From the NCBI GenBank assembly GCA_025403435.1, contig CM046354.1, positions 41,985,779 to 42,049,778 of the forward strand: a DNA stretch of 64,000 nt, read 5' to 3'. Below are positions 45,891 through 58,189 of the stretch, piece by piece. The stretch's first letter is position 1; every line of letters starts with the position of its first letter. A program made the position numbers and the translations under genes. Origin of the DNA: Artocarpus heterophyllus (Eukaryota; Streptophyta; Magnoliopsida; Rosales; Moraceae). The notes beneath the pieces were generated by a model, which was given only the letters and a program-made list of their open reading frames with translations, was not told the DNA's origin and did not search any database.

Positions 45891-46253
45891 TGAAACGCCC
45901 CTTAATTTGGATGTCACAGATATCGTTACATACTTTCATTCGTACATGCTTAAACTTTAAACATATAAATAATATCAAACTTAATCAGTACTATTGATTT
46001 TAAAAGTACTTAAACATACATAACCAGGATCCATTCATACCTCAAAATTATTTTTTTTATATATATAACTTAACATTGTTTAGAATAACATTGTTTAACT
46101 TATTCCATATCATAATTTATTCAATTATACTTAAATTAATCATGAACTTATTTAATAATATAGGTTTGTCAAGTTGTAAAAATCAGGACTTAACAAAACA
46201 TCACATCAAATCTCCTTGATCATCTCATCATTTAAAATTCATTTACTCCTAGA

Positions 46254-46402
46254 GTTCGGTAGGCTGAACTTGGGACTTCAGCAGGCCGAACATGATCGGC
46301 AGGCCGGAGTTCCCTCAACCGACAACCGGCAGAGGCTTTGCAATTTGGACCAAAAATTCATCCATGTTCGGCAGGCCGGCCAAAAAGTTTGGCAAGCCGT
46401 CC
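46254..46402. repeat. dyad array, distal, F 5' LTR
   Basis: Same region as 38211-38387 with small indels: copies at TTCGGTAGGCTGAAC, TTCAGCAGGCCGAAC, GATCGGCAGGCCGGA and others. Spacing is still mostly 21-23 bp, but one section has been deleted relative to the other LTR. Confidence 0.75.
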
Positions 46403-48557
46403 GAGACCAATCTTTGAGAAAACTTAAAATTTTAAAACAAACTAACTTTTCGTAAAACATAGCGGAAGTTCATAATTCATTAAAAATGATAAAATATCTT
46501 ATAAAACCATAATATAAGTATTCTTAAAACTTAACATAAAATATATGTTCAAAATATATAACTTGATTAAATAATAAAATTGTTCTTCTTGGCATGCTTC
46601 TGGTTACAATTCATCGTTCATAATGCTCACACGCCTTCCCATGTCCTCCGCCTAGTCCATGATTTTCTTGCCCTTATCTGCAACATGACATAAAACATGA
46701 TTAAGCTAATGCTTAGTAAGTACATATAATTCTCACAATTTAAAACATTTCATAAACATCGTCATCATCATCATCATATCATAAAAGTGCCTTAAGCACA
46801 ATTTCATAGAAACATATCTTTCATTACGTTGACCATTTTAAAACTTATTCCGTTTTTATCTTAAGGGCCCAAGTGTTGCACCATAAACATCATCATAGGC
46901 GCGTCATCATGAGAGGAGAAGGGTAGCTAATCCCAAACCAAACATGACATCATAACATATCATTTCATAACATTGGGTGTGCAACACTTATTAGGTGATA
47001 CATATATATACATAACTTTCATGCTTTGAAACATGTCATCATCATACATGCATAACTTTAAGTCATGAAAATCTTTCATAAGAAATCCTTTAAGGAAAAT
47101 CATCATAAAATCATCGGGAATATCCTTGTAAACATATCATCAAACCTTGAAAAAGGTGTCATGTTGCAAGTGAGAATGTACTTACCTTATCGTTAGCTTA
47201 CTTATCCTTAAGGTGATTTGGTGACGATGCCACGGTCTCGTAGTGCTCGTTCCTTGAGTGTTCATGCCATTTTCCATTTAAAGATGCAATAACATTAATA
47301 CGTATCATAAAACATCCATGCATATAACATTTATTCATATACATTCATCTCATAATACATAACCATCATCGTAAAACATGAAATTATCATCACATATATA
47401 TTTTCATCTCATCCATTATAATCAATAATTCATAACCATAAACATTGTCATCACATAAACATGTTATTATGATTTTTCTTTAATTATAAAAATTACCTTA
47501 AGCATATAAAAACCAACCATACATTTTAAACATATTTATCTTTTAAATAAAACGTTTTCGAACAAATACATATATTTTAATTTAAAACTTCATACAATCA
47601 TCATATTATCATAAAATCATGTAAATACATAAATCGTTTAATAAAACAAAAATCCCAAAAACAACATTATCAAAACAGTTTTCTTATTATAATCTCATAA
47701 AATTTTCATAATCATAAAATACATTCATCTTACATTATACTTGCATATTCTTAACAACTTTTCATGGAAACATCATTCATTACCTCTTGAATAATCATTA
47801 CATTTTTCATATATCAAAATTAAACAGTAACATTACTGTGAAGAGTAGAAGACAGAAATATTCATTTTTCATAAAACATTCATATGACATGAAATTAGAA
47901 AACACCATATAACATATATGCATAACATCACATTTAAAATTTGAGACAAAACACAATACCTATGGAAAGATATTGTAGATGAAACGAGGAGAAGAATTTC
48001 TTTTCAAAAATACCAGAAAAGCCGAATTCATACCTTGAAGTTTCTTCTCAAAATCCTTGAATTTTAACCAATGAAGTAAGACTTTTCTTACAATTTTTGC
48101 AGAGAATTTTCATGAGAGAGAGAGAGAGAAAGAACTCATGGAGAAGAGAAGAGGAAAAGAGAAACAAATGTCTCAAAATTTTGAGAGTGAAAAACGTGAG
48201 AGGGAGAGAAAATAATGAAAAAGGAAACGTTAAAATTTTTAACGTAATAAACATAATTGATGGGAATTCAATTCCTTTCATTAAGTCAGAATTTTCTGAC
48301 TGTTGAGGGAGACAAGAGGCGTGGAGAAAGGAAAGAAAAGAGGAAACCAAACAATCACTCACAACTTTCCATGTTTTGCCCATTTAAAATTGGAAACCAT
48401 TTAAATTGACACAAATCAATGCAGGTCAAACCCCTTTAATTTCCTTAACTGATAAAATCAATCCTTAATTATGCCAATTAATCACATTAAATCATCCAAT
48501 TAATGTAATTAACTCAACCATAATTTTGGAGAGATTTCTACTGACTGCTTGTCAGCC

Positions 48558-48686
48558 GTGTTTGGCCTGTCAATTTTCCCTCTTCGGCCTGTCGGTTCCA
48601 CAAGTTCGGCCTGCCGATGGGTTTCTTCGGCCTGCCAATCTCTGGTAGAATGTTTAGCCTGTCGATCTTAAAAGTTTGGCCTGCCG
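48558..48686. repeat. dyad array in F 5' LTR U3
   Basis: Six members, from TTTGGCCTGTCAAT at about 48560 to TTTGGCCTGCCGAAC at about 48672, near 21-23 bp spacing. This array has two more units than the equivalent in the 306-bp repeat of the 3' LTR. Confidence 0.8.
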
Positions 48687-48938
48687 AACTGTCCTTAATT
48701 GCCATACAATAAAACATTCATACACTATTGCATCATAAATAAACATATTCTTAAAATTTTCACATGAACACTAGAGCACAATGATCCCATGAGGTCGTCA
48801 ACTGTCACAAAACTTGACATAAAAAGTTAGTAACATGCACATCACATATCATATCATATAACATAATTTATTAATAAAATTTCTTATCAACGTTACTAAC
48901 TTAACGTGGTCCGTTACATAAAATAGGCGGGTGTTACA

Positions 48939-48943
48939 CGTGG
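48939..48943. repeat. target-site duplication of F, right copy
   Basis: CGTGG, identical to 37844-37848. The flanks then join as one sequence (GTAGTGCCGTGG followed by TGCTACG). Confidence 0.9.
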
Positions 48944-49220
48944 TGCTACGAAAACATGGCAAAAATCTAGCCGCTGTGGCCTTGTGTTGCTTCCTTGGTG
49001 GTGCTGCATCACTATTGAGCCAGTGTTGCAATGCTATGCTCACTATCTATGACTGCACTTTTGCTAATTCGATGCCAAGGCACCCAACAACCAATGCCTA
49101 GGCACCAGTAACTCCTCTAAAGTGATTTTTTTAGCTTCAAATCATTTGTAACCCATCAATGCACCTGAAAAACACACGCACATAATTAAAACACCAAAAA
49201 ATTCAAAATAAAGCAAGTAA
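48944..49220 (-). mobile_element. Athila-like LTR H, right part (U3)
   Basis: The continuation of the sequence cut by F. It is not clearly alignable with the Athila LTR at 54532-56729, so assignment rests on adjacency to 36754-37843. The far limit, about 49200-49225, is set only by the return of copia G coding sequence. No convincing gene. Confidence 0.45.
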
Positions 49221-49224
49221 ACAT

Positions 49225-49903
49225 GGGAAAACTTGATAAAAAACCATATCAAATTAAGCACTTATTAATCTTTCTCAAAACTCTTAAGGAAGTTAATAGC
49301 ATGAAAAGGCATTTGTACATGTCAACAGTCGAAAGTCTTATGTATGCTATGCTATGTACAAGACAAGATATTATTATGCGGTTAAAATTGTTAGCCGATA
49401 CGAATCAAATCCACGAGAAAAGCACTAAGAGTCAATTAAGCATAATCTTAAGTATCTTTGAAGAATAAGAAATAATATGTTTGTGTACTTTGATTTAAAT
49501 ATTAAACCTATTAGTTACATAGATTAAGATTTTCAATTCGATGGGGAAGCCGAATATGTTATAGCTTCGGAAGCTAACAAAGAGGCTGTCTTGCTTCGTA
49601 ACTTCTTGAGGGATTTAGAAGTTATCTTTAACCTTGAGCGAGCAATAACGCTACATTGTAATAATAATGTTGCAACTGCGAATATAAAGGAACCAAGAAG
49701 TCAAAGCAAAAATACATAAAGAGGAAGTACAGTCTCATTAGAGAGATAGTACATCAGGGAGATATGACAATTTGCAAGATCGATTCAAAGAATAACTTGG
49801 CTAACCTGTTTATTAAAACTTTAATGATTAAAAGTTTTAAGGTTCATATAGAAGGAATGAGAATTCGAAAGATGTCACATATGATATAATGCAAGTGGGA
49901 GAT
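49225..49903 (+). pseudogene. copia G pol, right part (RNase H)
   Basis: Continues the copia G reading: KTLKEVNSMKR and [14 protein letters not shown] (RT/RNase H border), then EAEYVIASEANKEAVLLRNF, ITLHCNNNVATANIKEPRS, and the end before a polypurine tract GCAAGTGGGAGA. A frameshift falls at about 49380, and a gap removes the GFVFTLGG section. Together with 35943-36715 it gives one element split by about 12.5 kb. Confidence 0.8.
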
Positions 49904-50983
49904 TATTGATATTGTTGTCTTTATAGCATACAAAAACTTCATCAAAAAATTATGAGATTTAAAGTATTACATAATTAAAAAAAATTCTACTTATTCTTCT
50001 ATATGTATATTTTGATATATATGTGCATGAAATTATCATAAGGGTTCCAATACTTATAAAAATCCATAATCATGTATATGAAATAATCATAATACAAAGT
50101 ATATGGTTATGTATACTTAGTATAAATTTTGGTTTATAATTAGTAGATAAAGCTAAAGCCTTTATCTTGCTTAGAATTACAATGCTTTCTTTTCCCAATT
50201 TGATATAATAATCTTATCCAGATATAATGATCACTAGATAAACACATCAATGTGTTTAGAATATATTAAACCTAGACCAAGATAGAATTTAATTTCGTGT
50301 GTAATTCCATAATGAGAAATCAGAACTCTTATCATTATTGATCATTTGAAAGAACATACATTAATCTTGAAGTGATTAGTGAACTCACATCTATTTATGA
50401 TATCTTTTGATTGCCAATGGGTGAGATCTATATACACACAATCAAAAACTTGTTATATTGGAGGCATAGTTTTATAGGTAGTTGGGAACACTTCTCATAG
50501 AAATGGAATCCACAACCCCTGCTAGATCGGATATTAAGATAATATTATCATGAGCATTGATTCAAAAAACTTGGATATAGAGATGTCGTTGTTTGATATG
50601 GGATATTAAACATTATACAAAATCCTAATTTATGATTTCTTCATAAAAAGATCATCCATTAGAGAATTAACGCTACTCATAGACAAAGAATTAATTGAAG
50701 AGATTGTACAGAAAACTATAACCTAGCTCTAATTATGAATATTATTGAGGGTGGTGTTATCACATAGTAAATTATTATATCAATGGACCTTATTGTGAAC
50801 ATTTAATGTTTAAGGTTCCATGTAATTAATGTATATGATTTAAGAGTGCATCTTTGGTTTTCAAATAGTGTAAACAAGAGTTAATAATTATTATTAATTT
50901 AATTGTCAGATATAATTAAGTTATAAATAACTATTTGAGCTTAAATTATATATGTCCATTGGGTCCTCTTGCTAACTCTATAA

Positions 50984-51343
50984 TATTCTTTTAGATGGTT
51001 CAATGGAAATTTCTGGGATTATTTTTTATTAGTGGAGGCTAAATTGGAAATTCAAATAGTACACTATATGCACTTTGTGTGGTGCCAGCTGTGTAACTTT
51101 GGGAGCACATGTGGCTTGTTTTCATGGTTTTTTATTTAATTATGTCACATGATTTTCATGTAAAATTCTTTTAGATGGATTAATGGAAGTTTCTTGGATT
51201 ATTTCTAATCAGTAGAGGTTGAATTGGAAATTCATATAATGCACTACATGCATAGTGTGGTGCCAACTATGTAACTCTAGGAGTACATGTGGCTTGTTTT
51301 CATAGTTCTTTGATTTAATTATGTGACATGATTTTCATGTGAT
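50984..51343 (+). repeat. 181-bp tandem duplication in G LTR
   Basis: Two copies starting ATTCTTTTAGATGG, each with GTGGTGCCA and ACATGTGGCTTGTTTTCAT, about 85-90% alike by eye. They lie in U3, about 350 bp upstream of the TATA box. Confidence 0.85.
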
Positions 51344-51685
51344 ATAATTGTTATTAAAGTATAGAAAAACATCTTTTTCAAAAGTCGAAATAGATATTGC
51401 ACAATAATTATTTATTTTATTATATGTTATAAATAATAAAAAATCATGAAAGATGTAATTCAGTAAAAATCTATAATATCCCAGTTTGAACTAAATTAGA
51501 TCTCAGATAGATATTTGATGGATACAGAATCACATTGTTAGAGGTAGTTGGGAGACATGTATTTCTTCTATTGGAGAGATGACAGATCATACCCAACCAT
51601 CCTGGTGGTGGGCGTGATTTCTGTTAATCTCTGTTAATTGAATCTCACTAGGGATTCTGTTCCAACTACCTAGCATTAGTCTACC

Positions 51686-51693
51686 TATAAATA
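51686..51693 (+). promoter_or_regulatory. copia G LTR TATA box
   Basis: TATAAATA in CTACCTATAAATAG, followed by a pyrimidine-rich stretch, about 265 bp from the LTR end. Confidence 0.65.
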
Positions 51694-51984
51694 GATTTCA
51701 AAGGCTCCATTTTCTACAGACTTTTCTCTAGCCTCATCAAGTATTCTTGTTTCTCTCCCCTTTAGAGCTATGAAAAAATTCTTCTAAGAAGAGTTGGATG
51801 GAGATATTAGGGAGATTTTTGAAGGAGTCTCACTAGTGCCTATACACCAGTTGATTCAGAAGGAAAAGAATAGCAAGGAAGATCTAAAGGTTTTGAAACA
51901 TTATTTTGTTGCGTTTTGACTATTTTCATTGAATTTTTTTTGGAAAACTAACAATAAAAGATTGTTTAAACATAGTTGTAATAT

Positions 51985-52931
51985 CTAGTTATCATCATTA
52001 TCTCCTTCAACAAAATCATCAATATAGTTGAAAGCATCAATATGAGTTAAATCGTATATTGGACCAAGATCTTCTATAAAATTCACTTCCTTTTCTTTCC
52101 CTTGCAGATGTGCTTTGTAAAGTTTACAAAGGTGCTTTGGCATTCAATAAACTTAATCCCAATGTCCTTTGGTACCACATCTGTGGCAGGAATCTTTAGG
52201 ACTCCAAGAAGAATTCTCACAAACATTTTTCCGTTAAGCCTGCCTTCCTACATGATGCTTCTTTTAAATTGTGTGGATTTTGTAAAGGGTTGTGAAACCC
52301 ACCTTCACAATGCCCCCCACCATGGCCACGATCGCGACCATGACCACGATCATGACCATGCCCATGATTATGTCCTTATCTAAGATTTTTAGTAATTACA
52401 GCATTTGCTTTTAGAAATGCTGCTAAACCTATGGGGAAAAGACTAATGATTTTTAATCAAAAGTTCATTATTCTTTTCTACCATTAAAAGAGATAAAATG
52501 GGTTCAAAATATTTCTTGAAACCATGCAACCTATCTTGTTGATGTAAGGTTAGGTAGGATACATGAAATATAGAGTAAGTCTTTTTCAATATTTACTCAT
52601 CTGTAATTTCTTCCCTACAAAATTTCAATTGTGAAACTATTCTTAATAATCACCGGCTTTCTTAAAATCTTGGAATCGCAGAGTGTTCTATTCATAGATC
52701 CTTCCATAGGGCACTTGGATCTTTTGTTGCGAGGTATGCACATTTTAAACCTTCATCAAAATGTATGTGAAGAAAAATCACCTTTGCCTTACCTTGCAAT
52801 GATGTGGTATTGTCTTCTTTGATTCTCTCAGGGAGACCTATTGACTGAAGATATATTTTTATGAGTCCAAGGCAAATACTTCTTTCTCGTGATATCCAAT
52901 GCAATGAACTCAAGTTTCACAAGGTTTGACA
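51985..52931 (-). pseudogene. copia-type gag (MSNLxKLEF family), decayed
   Basis: On the minus strand an ATG at 52931 opens MSNLVKLEFIALDITRKKYL, the start of the common plant copia gag family (UBN2 / Retrotran_gag_2 type). Stops and shifts are frequent. A Gly/Arg/His run (about 52320-52372), then a CCHC-type knuckle CHRCGTKGHWD at about 52156-52188, and finally THIDAFNYIDDFVEGDNDDN with its own stop at 51985. Because the frame ends itself rather than continuing into protease, this may be a gag-only non-autonomous element (TR-GAG-like); that is inference. The third and fourth zinc ligands are affected by changes. Confidence 0.75.
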
Positions 52932-54531
52932 TGGTGATAACTGTAATAAAATGCAATAATAATTAGAGCCATAATTTTATTTATTAAAACATAAATAGTT
53001 TAATCATTGCATGTTATTAACATAAATAGTAATTAACAAAAGAGGAAGAACAAGAAACACTATCAGTCCACTACACAATTGAAAATCATTTGAAGATAAA
53101 TCAAAAATTAAAAGAAGAATAATTTAGATGGTAATGAAAGTAATAAGAAATAGTGCAACTAGACTAAATATTTTGTAGAATTTTTAACCAGAAAATAATT
53201 TCTAGAGAAGAAAAAAAAGTTACGGAAGATGAAGGAGAGGTGAGATATGAAGGGCTAGAATTTACCAATTTGTAGAGTAAAGCTTGTTTTTTATTACCTT
53301 GATTTAGTTGTTTATTATCGTTGGAGTAGTGTAAAGATAGTTATGCCCTTGATTAGTAATTTAAGAAAAATAAAAACCACAAGTACTAACAGTTATGTAT
53401 AAACAATATGCATATATGTGCTAGAATAATAATATGGACACGCCAAACTACTTAATAAAATAAGTGAGTGAAATGATATATCTTTGTTGCTGCTTACTAG
53501 AGGTAGAGATTTACGTTAGAAGTAGAGCATTTATGTTGACAACATGTTATGGAAAATAAAGAATGCTAGACTAAAATTATAGAACTATGAGAATTTAGAA
53601 AGAGAATTTTTAGATAGAGAAATTAGAGAGAGAAGCTCTTCCATTATCATGAATGAGAGGTGTGTATAGAATGAGTAAAGGAGGGGGTATAAGGAAAAAA
53701 TTAAAGCATTGTTTATGATCGCTACTCTCAAATACTATTCATCCATGGTACTTTTTATAGGTATTACTTATGACACTGCTTATAATGTACATCATTGCTT
53801 ACATCAGCTTCAGTTACCAGTCACATAGGATTCTGGATTCTATTCACTATTTGCATATTGTTTTATTCCGTGGAAAAACACATCTTTGATTTTGTTTATA
53901 ATAGAGATGTTTTTTCTTTTTCTTTTCTCTTCTTTATGCCCATGTTTTTTAATTGTCGACTAATTTTCACTAAAGGGAAAACCATAACTACTCAAGTTGA
54001 AGATATCTTTTTTAGAAGAGGATTCTTGCTTCAAAATTTCAAATTATGAAGATTTATTTGAAATTGATAAATTATTGAATTCTATATGAGTTTATAAATA
54101 CCTATAATTTAGGGAAATTATAACAAATATGTTAAGTTTGGAGACGTTTAAGGTATAAAGCATATTTATTAACATCATTAATGAATAGGCCAATTAGAAT
54201 TTTTGGGTGTAATATGGATTACTTATTGACCAAAACACCCCAAAACAACAGAATCGTCCCCGCCCCTTTTTTCTCCTCAAAATAAATCCCTAATTTTTTA
54301 ACCCTAGATCTAGTATATTGAGAAAAGGACCGGTGCCAAAGAAGAACGTCGGATTGTGAGTTTCATTGATCATCGCAAGAGTCTGGGGCTTCACCATCAT
54401 CATGAAGAGTGTAGGGCTTCATCGCCAATGAAAGAGCATCACATTGCAAGGCTTAGGGCTTCATCATTGTCGTGTTAGCTTGCAAACTTTATTGTCGTCC
54501 TGATGGGTTGATTCTCGTACATGCAAGCATA
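52932..54531. other. AT-rich stretch with no recognised gene
   Basis: Probably leader and LTR of the gag element to the left, plus older DNA. I could not find LTR ends or a primer-binding site. The open frames at 53795-54049 and 54521-54706 are hydrophobic, AT-driven and unlike known proteins. At 54380-54480 the phrase AGGGCTTCATC or a variant recurs three times at about 35-50 bp spacing, hinting at degenerate tandem duplication. Confidence 0.5.
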
Positions 54532-56729
54532 TGTGGTCATATCAAGTAATATAAATAATGAGTCGAGTATTGTTCTTACAATGATTGATTTTAATTATAT
54601 GTTATCAATAATTTCATTTTTTATTATTTTAATTATTTATTATTACTTTTTTAATTTTTATAGAATTAAAAGGGGGTTTGAAAATTACTTAAAAGGACTA
54701 AAATAAAAAATTAAATTAATATAAGGAAACAATTAAAATTAGAATTAAAATGCAAATAAAAAATGAATAAAGTAAGCAAAAATGATAAAACTAGTTAAAG
54801 GTTTATTATCCACCATTAGGCAATAATTTTGCAGTAATCCTAGAATTATTTCCAATTTTTCTGTGAAATTAACAACCTTAAATAGCAACAAGCACTACCA
54901 TCCCAATCTTTCCTTACTTTATAGTTTACCAAAACAAGCTTTTTACTAAATTCTTTCCATTAAATAGCCTATGACAAGCTTTCTAGATTTAATCCAATGG
55001 TGGCATAAAGTTGAAAAAGATAAGTTAATATAAGCAAGAAACTCACAAGCTCAGTTCATTCAACTTATGTTACATTTCACGTCACCATCTAACAAAAGGC
55101 TCCCATAATCATAGAGCATAATTTGTTACTAATGGTTAAAACTACAAGACAATTACATATCTAGATTTCTAATATAGCATTAGATGATTTCTTGGTCTCA
55201 CTTAGTTGTGTACCAAAATTGAACGAGAAAATAACCATAGATAATAATTATAGTGAAACATAAACAATCACAATTCAAAACTTGAAAAATAATTTACACA
55301 AACAACTACATAATTATGTCCAAGGTTTTAAAATCACCTTTAACCAAAAACAAATTTTGCTATACATAATTCAAAATAATAACAAAAATATAAAAAATAA
55401 CAACATTTGCAACTTAGAAGATTGGCGAAATCTAAAGAATGATGGCGATCTCCAAGAATTTTTTTCTAGAAATCTCCTGGGTTCCTCCTCCTTCCTCTAT
55501 GTCTCTCTATTTTTTTCTCTCAAAATTCTAAGTGTTTATTGACTTTTGGAATGAAAATTGATTGAAGAATTGATGATTTAAGTAGAAAACTGCTACCTTT
55601 TATAGGTGAACTTGTGATTCTTTTTCAGAATTTTACATGTAAAAACCAACAAACGCATTGCTATCTTTGTAAAATTTAGGTGAATTATAAAGCCGCAACG
55701 CCGCCCTTGTAAAGGAGCAATTGAATGATTAAGCTCCGATTTTCAAGTAACCAATTTCCTTTCTTTCTCCAGATCCCAACGCATCTTGATTGCATGATCA
55801 TTTTTTCTTCTTCTTTCAGCTTGAGAATGCAACTCATTTGATAAAAAAAAAAAAAATTATTCTCTTTCCCTCCGCTAGTTGCAACTCTTAGGTGTGCAAA
55901 TTTTTAATTTTTATCTAGTGCTTCATGGCTTATGGGAGGATGGAATGACGCGAATCTGGGCATTGGTTGCATGAATTTTGACTCAATCATGCGGCTAGTA
56001 CACTGGAGATAAGAGGACCAACTAGGATGAATAGGAGCCGTAGATCTCATATTTGGTAAGCACAGTAGGTGGCTATGATCATGGCTGCATTTGGACGCTG
56101 CTGCAATGGATTGGAGGCTGCATAGAGTAGCCCACATGGGCGGGCCATCCCTTGTTGTGGGCTTGGCTTCGTGGCTAGGCTTTTGCATGGCTCAACTCTA
56201 GGTCGAGGCACACGGGACATCTACTCTAGCGTGGCTTCGACTCCAGCTCGACTAAAGTTCTTCAAAATAAAAAGTAGTTACCTAAAACTATCTGAAATTA
56301 ATTATTTCACTATGATTTCCACTTTTTCTCAAACTTTCTTCTATTTTTGCCTTAATAATAAAATTCCTTGCAATCAAACTAAAAGAAAATAACTAGTCTT
56401 TAAAACAACAATTGCTAAAAATAAGTAAATATTTTTGAATACTTATTTAACACAAAACTAAATTAAAACTGAAAACAAACTTTAAAGTCAAAATAAAGAT
56501 AAAAAATCAAAATCAAAATCAAAATAAAACCTAGTTAAGCTAAAAAACATTTCTAAAAAATTCCAAAATTTTAATCAAATAGTAAAATAGGAAATCAAAT
56601 GTATTTTAGAGAAGTCACACTAAATTGTTAGAAAGACGTAAAAATGCTTAATTAGACGTTTTAATAATAAATAAAATGTTAATTAAATCATTTCAAAGTC
56701 ATAAACACATACATTTTTATGTGTTATCA
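54532..56729 (-). mobile_element. Athila-type 3' LTR
   Basis: The minus strand starts TGATAACACATAAAAATG directly after a purine run (TTTGGGGGTATTT) and ends near ATGACCACA at 54532. The TATA box CCTATAAAAGG is at 55596-55606, followed by U-rich leader and purine-rich sequence. The left half matches LTR H at 36754-37800. It is placed as the 3' LTR because pol lies upstream on the minus strand. Ends are inferred from termini and polypurine tract, not from a second LTR. Confidence 0.68.
55596..55606 (-). promoter_or_regulatory. Athila LTR TATA box
   Basis: CCTATAAAAGG on the minus strand, in the same relative position as TATAAATA (37732-37739) of LTR H. Confidence 0.65.
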
Positions 56730-58189
56730 AAATACCCCCAAACATAGCATTTTGCTTGTCTTCATGCAAAAGAAAAAGAAAAATTGAAAGTATACATTCT
56801 TAAGTGATGAGTTGATGAATTTATAGGCCTCAACATTTTCACAACTTGTATACCTCAAGAAAAATTCAAAACATAACGAGCATGCAGAGTTCAATTCAAA
56901 TGCTGACTCTGTCTTACTTAGACCCTCTAAGTGCATGTATGAATAACCAACTACTCTTAGCTGCCATAGCCTGGATTAGTTTATACAAATCAATGATTGA
57001 AAGTAGATCTTCGGGTGTAAACATTGGAGTTCCATAGGCTTGTCTTTCATATATTCCTCTACTAATGTAGCAACAAAATACTTAAGGACCATGAGGACTT
57101 TATGAAGCTTGTAATGTATGGCTTGGATAAGGGGTAGGACATTTTGATATAACTGAGGTTCAAATCACCCATAAACACATACATTGTTTATTGACCTTTA
57201 ACGAGCACAAATCATTATCCCACTTATAAAACACCCGTAAACTTGAACGTTGCCTTCTTCTGTCATCGACATGTATTCATTTTTTGTCATTTTCACAATT
57301 TTTTATGGATGTCACAAGTTACAATGGAAATAATGGTACCAAACTATAAATCATAATACCACCCTTGCTTCCATATACAAGAATAAACTTCAAAATGTGT
57401 CATAGACTAACAAACATGCTTGTGGGTGAAGGGTTACAAGCGGTTGTAAATAAATAACGACTAAGTTATAATTTGTGGGTGACAAAAAAAAGAGGAAAAC
57501 ATAAGACTCAATAGGGTGACTAGGGATTAAGTATGTTTCTTAAGGTAAGCTTAGAAAGCCTCAAACTGTCTAAAGATGGCCTAAATTATATTCTTAATGT
57601 CATGCAGCCTAGGATTTTGCCTTGAGAGATAATCAGACAAGTTCTAGAGTTTATGAAATATTGAGAGTTAGTTGCAAAATTCATATAAACATTCTCTAAG
57701 CTTGCAAACAACTAAGTGATCATGGCTATGTGCATTTCATTGTCTAGAGAAATCTAAACAGATTAGAGCCAATAAATGAATCAAGCAACTCAGACATAAT
57801 GTTTATCATGTTTCAAGAGCTATGCAGATTTTAAAACAAGTTCTATCACTGGCCTTAGTCATCGACTCAAAACACTAGTTTAAAAACTTTTTCTTAAGAA
57901 AATAAAAGCAAAAGAAACAAAAAGCAATTTTTTTAAACTTTTGACTTTTTGATTTTTTTTACCCCAAAACTTAAGCTGAACATTGTTCTCAATGTTTAGA
58001 AATAAAATGAATATTAAGTGCCGAGGATTTATCTAACCAGTGGAGGTTTGATGTTTTCAATAAAAAGGAAAAAAAAAAAAGATAGAGTGAATAGTAATAA
58101 GAAAAATCAAATTTGTTATGGTGTACTCTCCATCCATTAGGTTGCCTCCTAATAAGCGCTTGGTTTAGTGTCCTCAACCTGATGTAGCC
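56730..58189 (-). other. Athila 3' untranslated region
   Basis: About 1.46 kb between the pol stop and the LTR. It starts with a segment (minus strand, about 58134-58170) containing CTAAACCAAGCGCTT and GGAGGCAACC, a run that I recognise as conserved just after pol in plant Athila-type elements. No convincing open frame follows. It ends in the polypurine tract at about 56730-56742. Confidence 0.65.

Larger units (their letters stand above)
37849..48938 (-). mobile_element. chromovirus F, nearly complete (11.09 kb)
   Basis: Full Ty3/gypsy arrangement on the minus strand: 5' LTR 45891-48938, primer site 45873-45885, gag, zinc knuckle, protease, RT, RNase H, integrase, chromodomain, 3' LTR 37849-41063. 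It is flanked by a perfect CGTGG duplication. The two LTRs remain very similar, so it is among the younger insertions here, yet gag-pol has about ten stops or shifts. The polypurine tract and start of the 3' LTR are deleted. Long LTRs beginning TGTAACACCC plus a C-terminal chromodomain suggest a Tekay/Del-type chromovirus; that placement is inference. Confidence 0.9.
45891..48938 (-). mobile_element. F 5' LTR, complete
   Basis: 3048 bp, from TGTAACACCCGCC (minus strand, ending at 48938) to GGGGCGTTTCA (45891). It includes a CT-rich stretch on the minus strand (about 48100-48200), a TCATCA microsatellite (46760-46775), a distal dyad array (46256-46400) and the U3 dyad array (about 48559-48685). 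It is the intact reference for judging what the 3' LTR lost. Confidence 0.9.
49904..51953 (+). mobile_element. copia G 3' LTR
   Basis: Starts TATTGATATTGTTGTC after the polypurine tract and ends near GGAAAACTAACA, about 2.05 kb. The TATA box TATAAATA is at about 51686-51693. A 181-bp segment of U3 is tandemly duplicated (50984-51164, 51165-about 51343). The start has TA for TG, as in LTR C/D. The right limit is inferred from the CA end and the beginning of foreign gag sequence. Confidence 0.7.

Noticed and set aside
52102..52383. 93-codon frame ending in a His/Asp-rich run, looking like a metal-binding protein
   Set aside because: It is antisense to the Gly/Arg/His-rich part of the copia gag at 51985-52931, whose zinc knuckle and start are readable on the other strand.
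53795..54049. 84-codon hydrophobic frame, possible small membrane protein
   Set aside because: AT-rich composition produces Phe/Ile runs by chance; no family match, no promoter context.
54340..54490. possible captured host gene exon
   Set aside because: Short phrases such as AGGGCTTCATC recur, but there is no open frame or splice structure that I can support.
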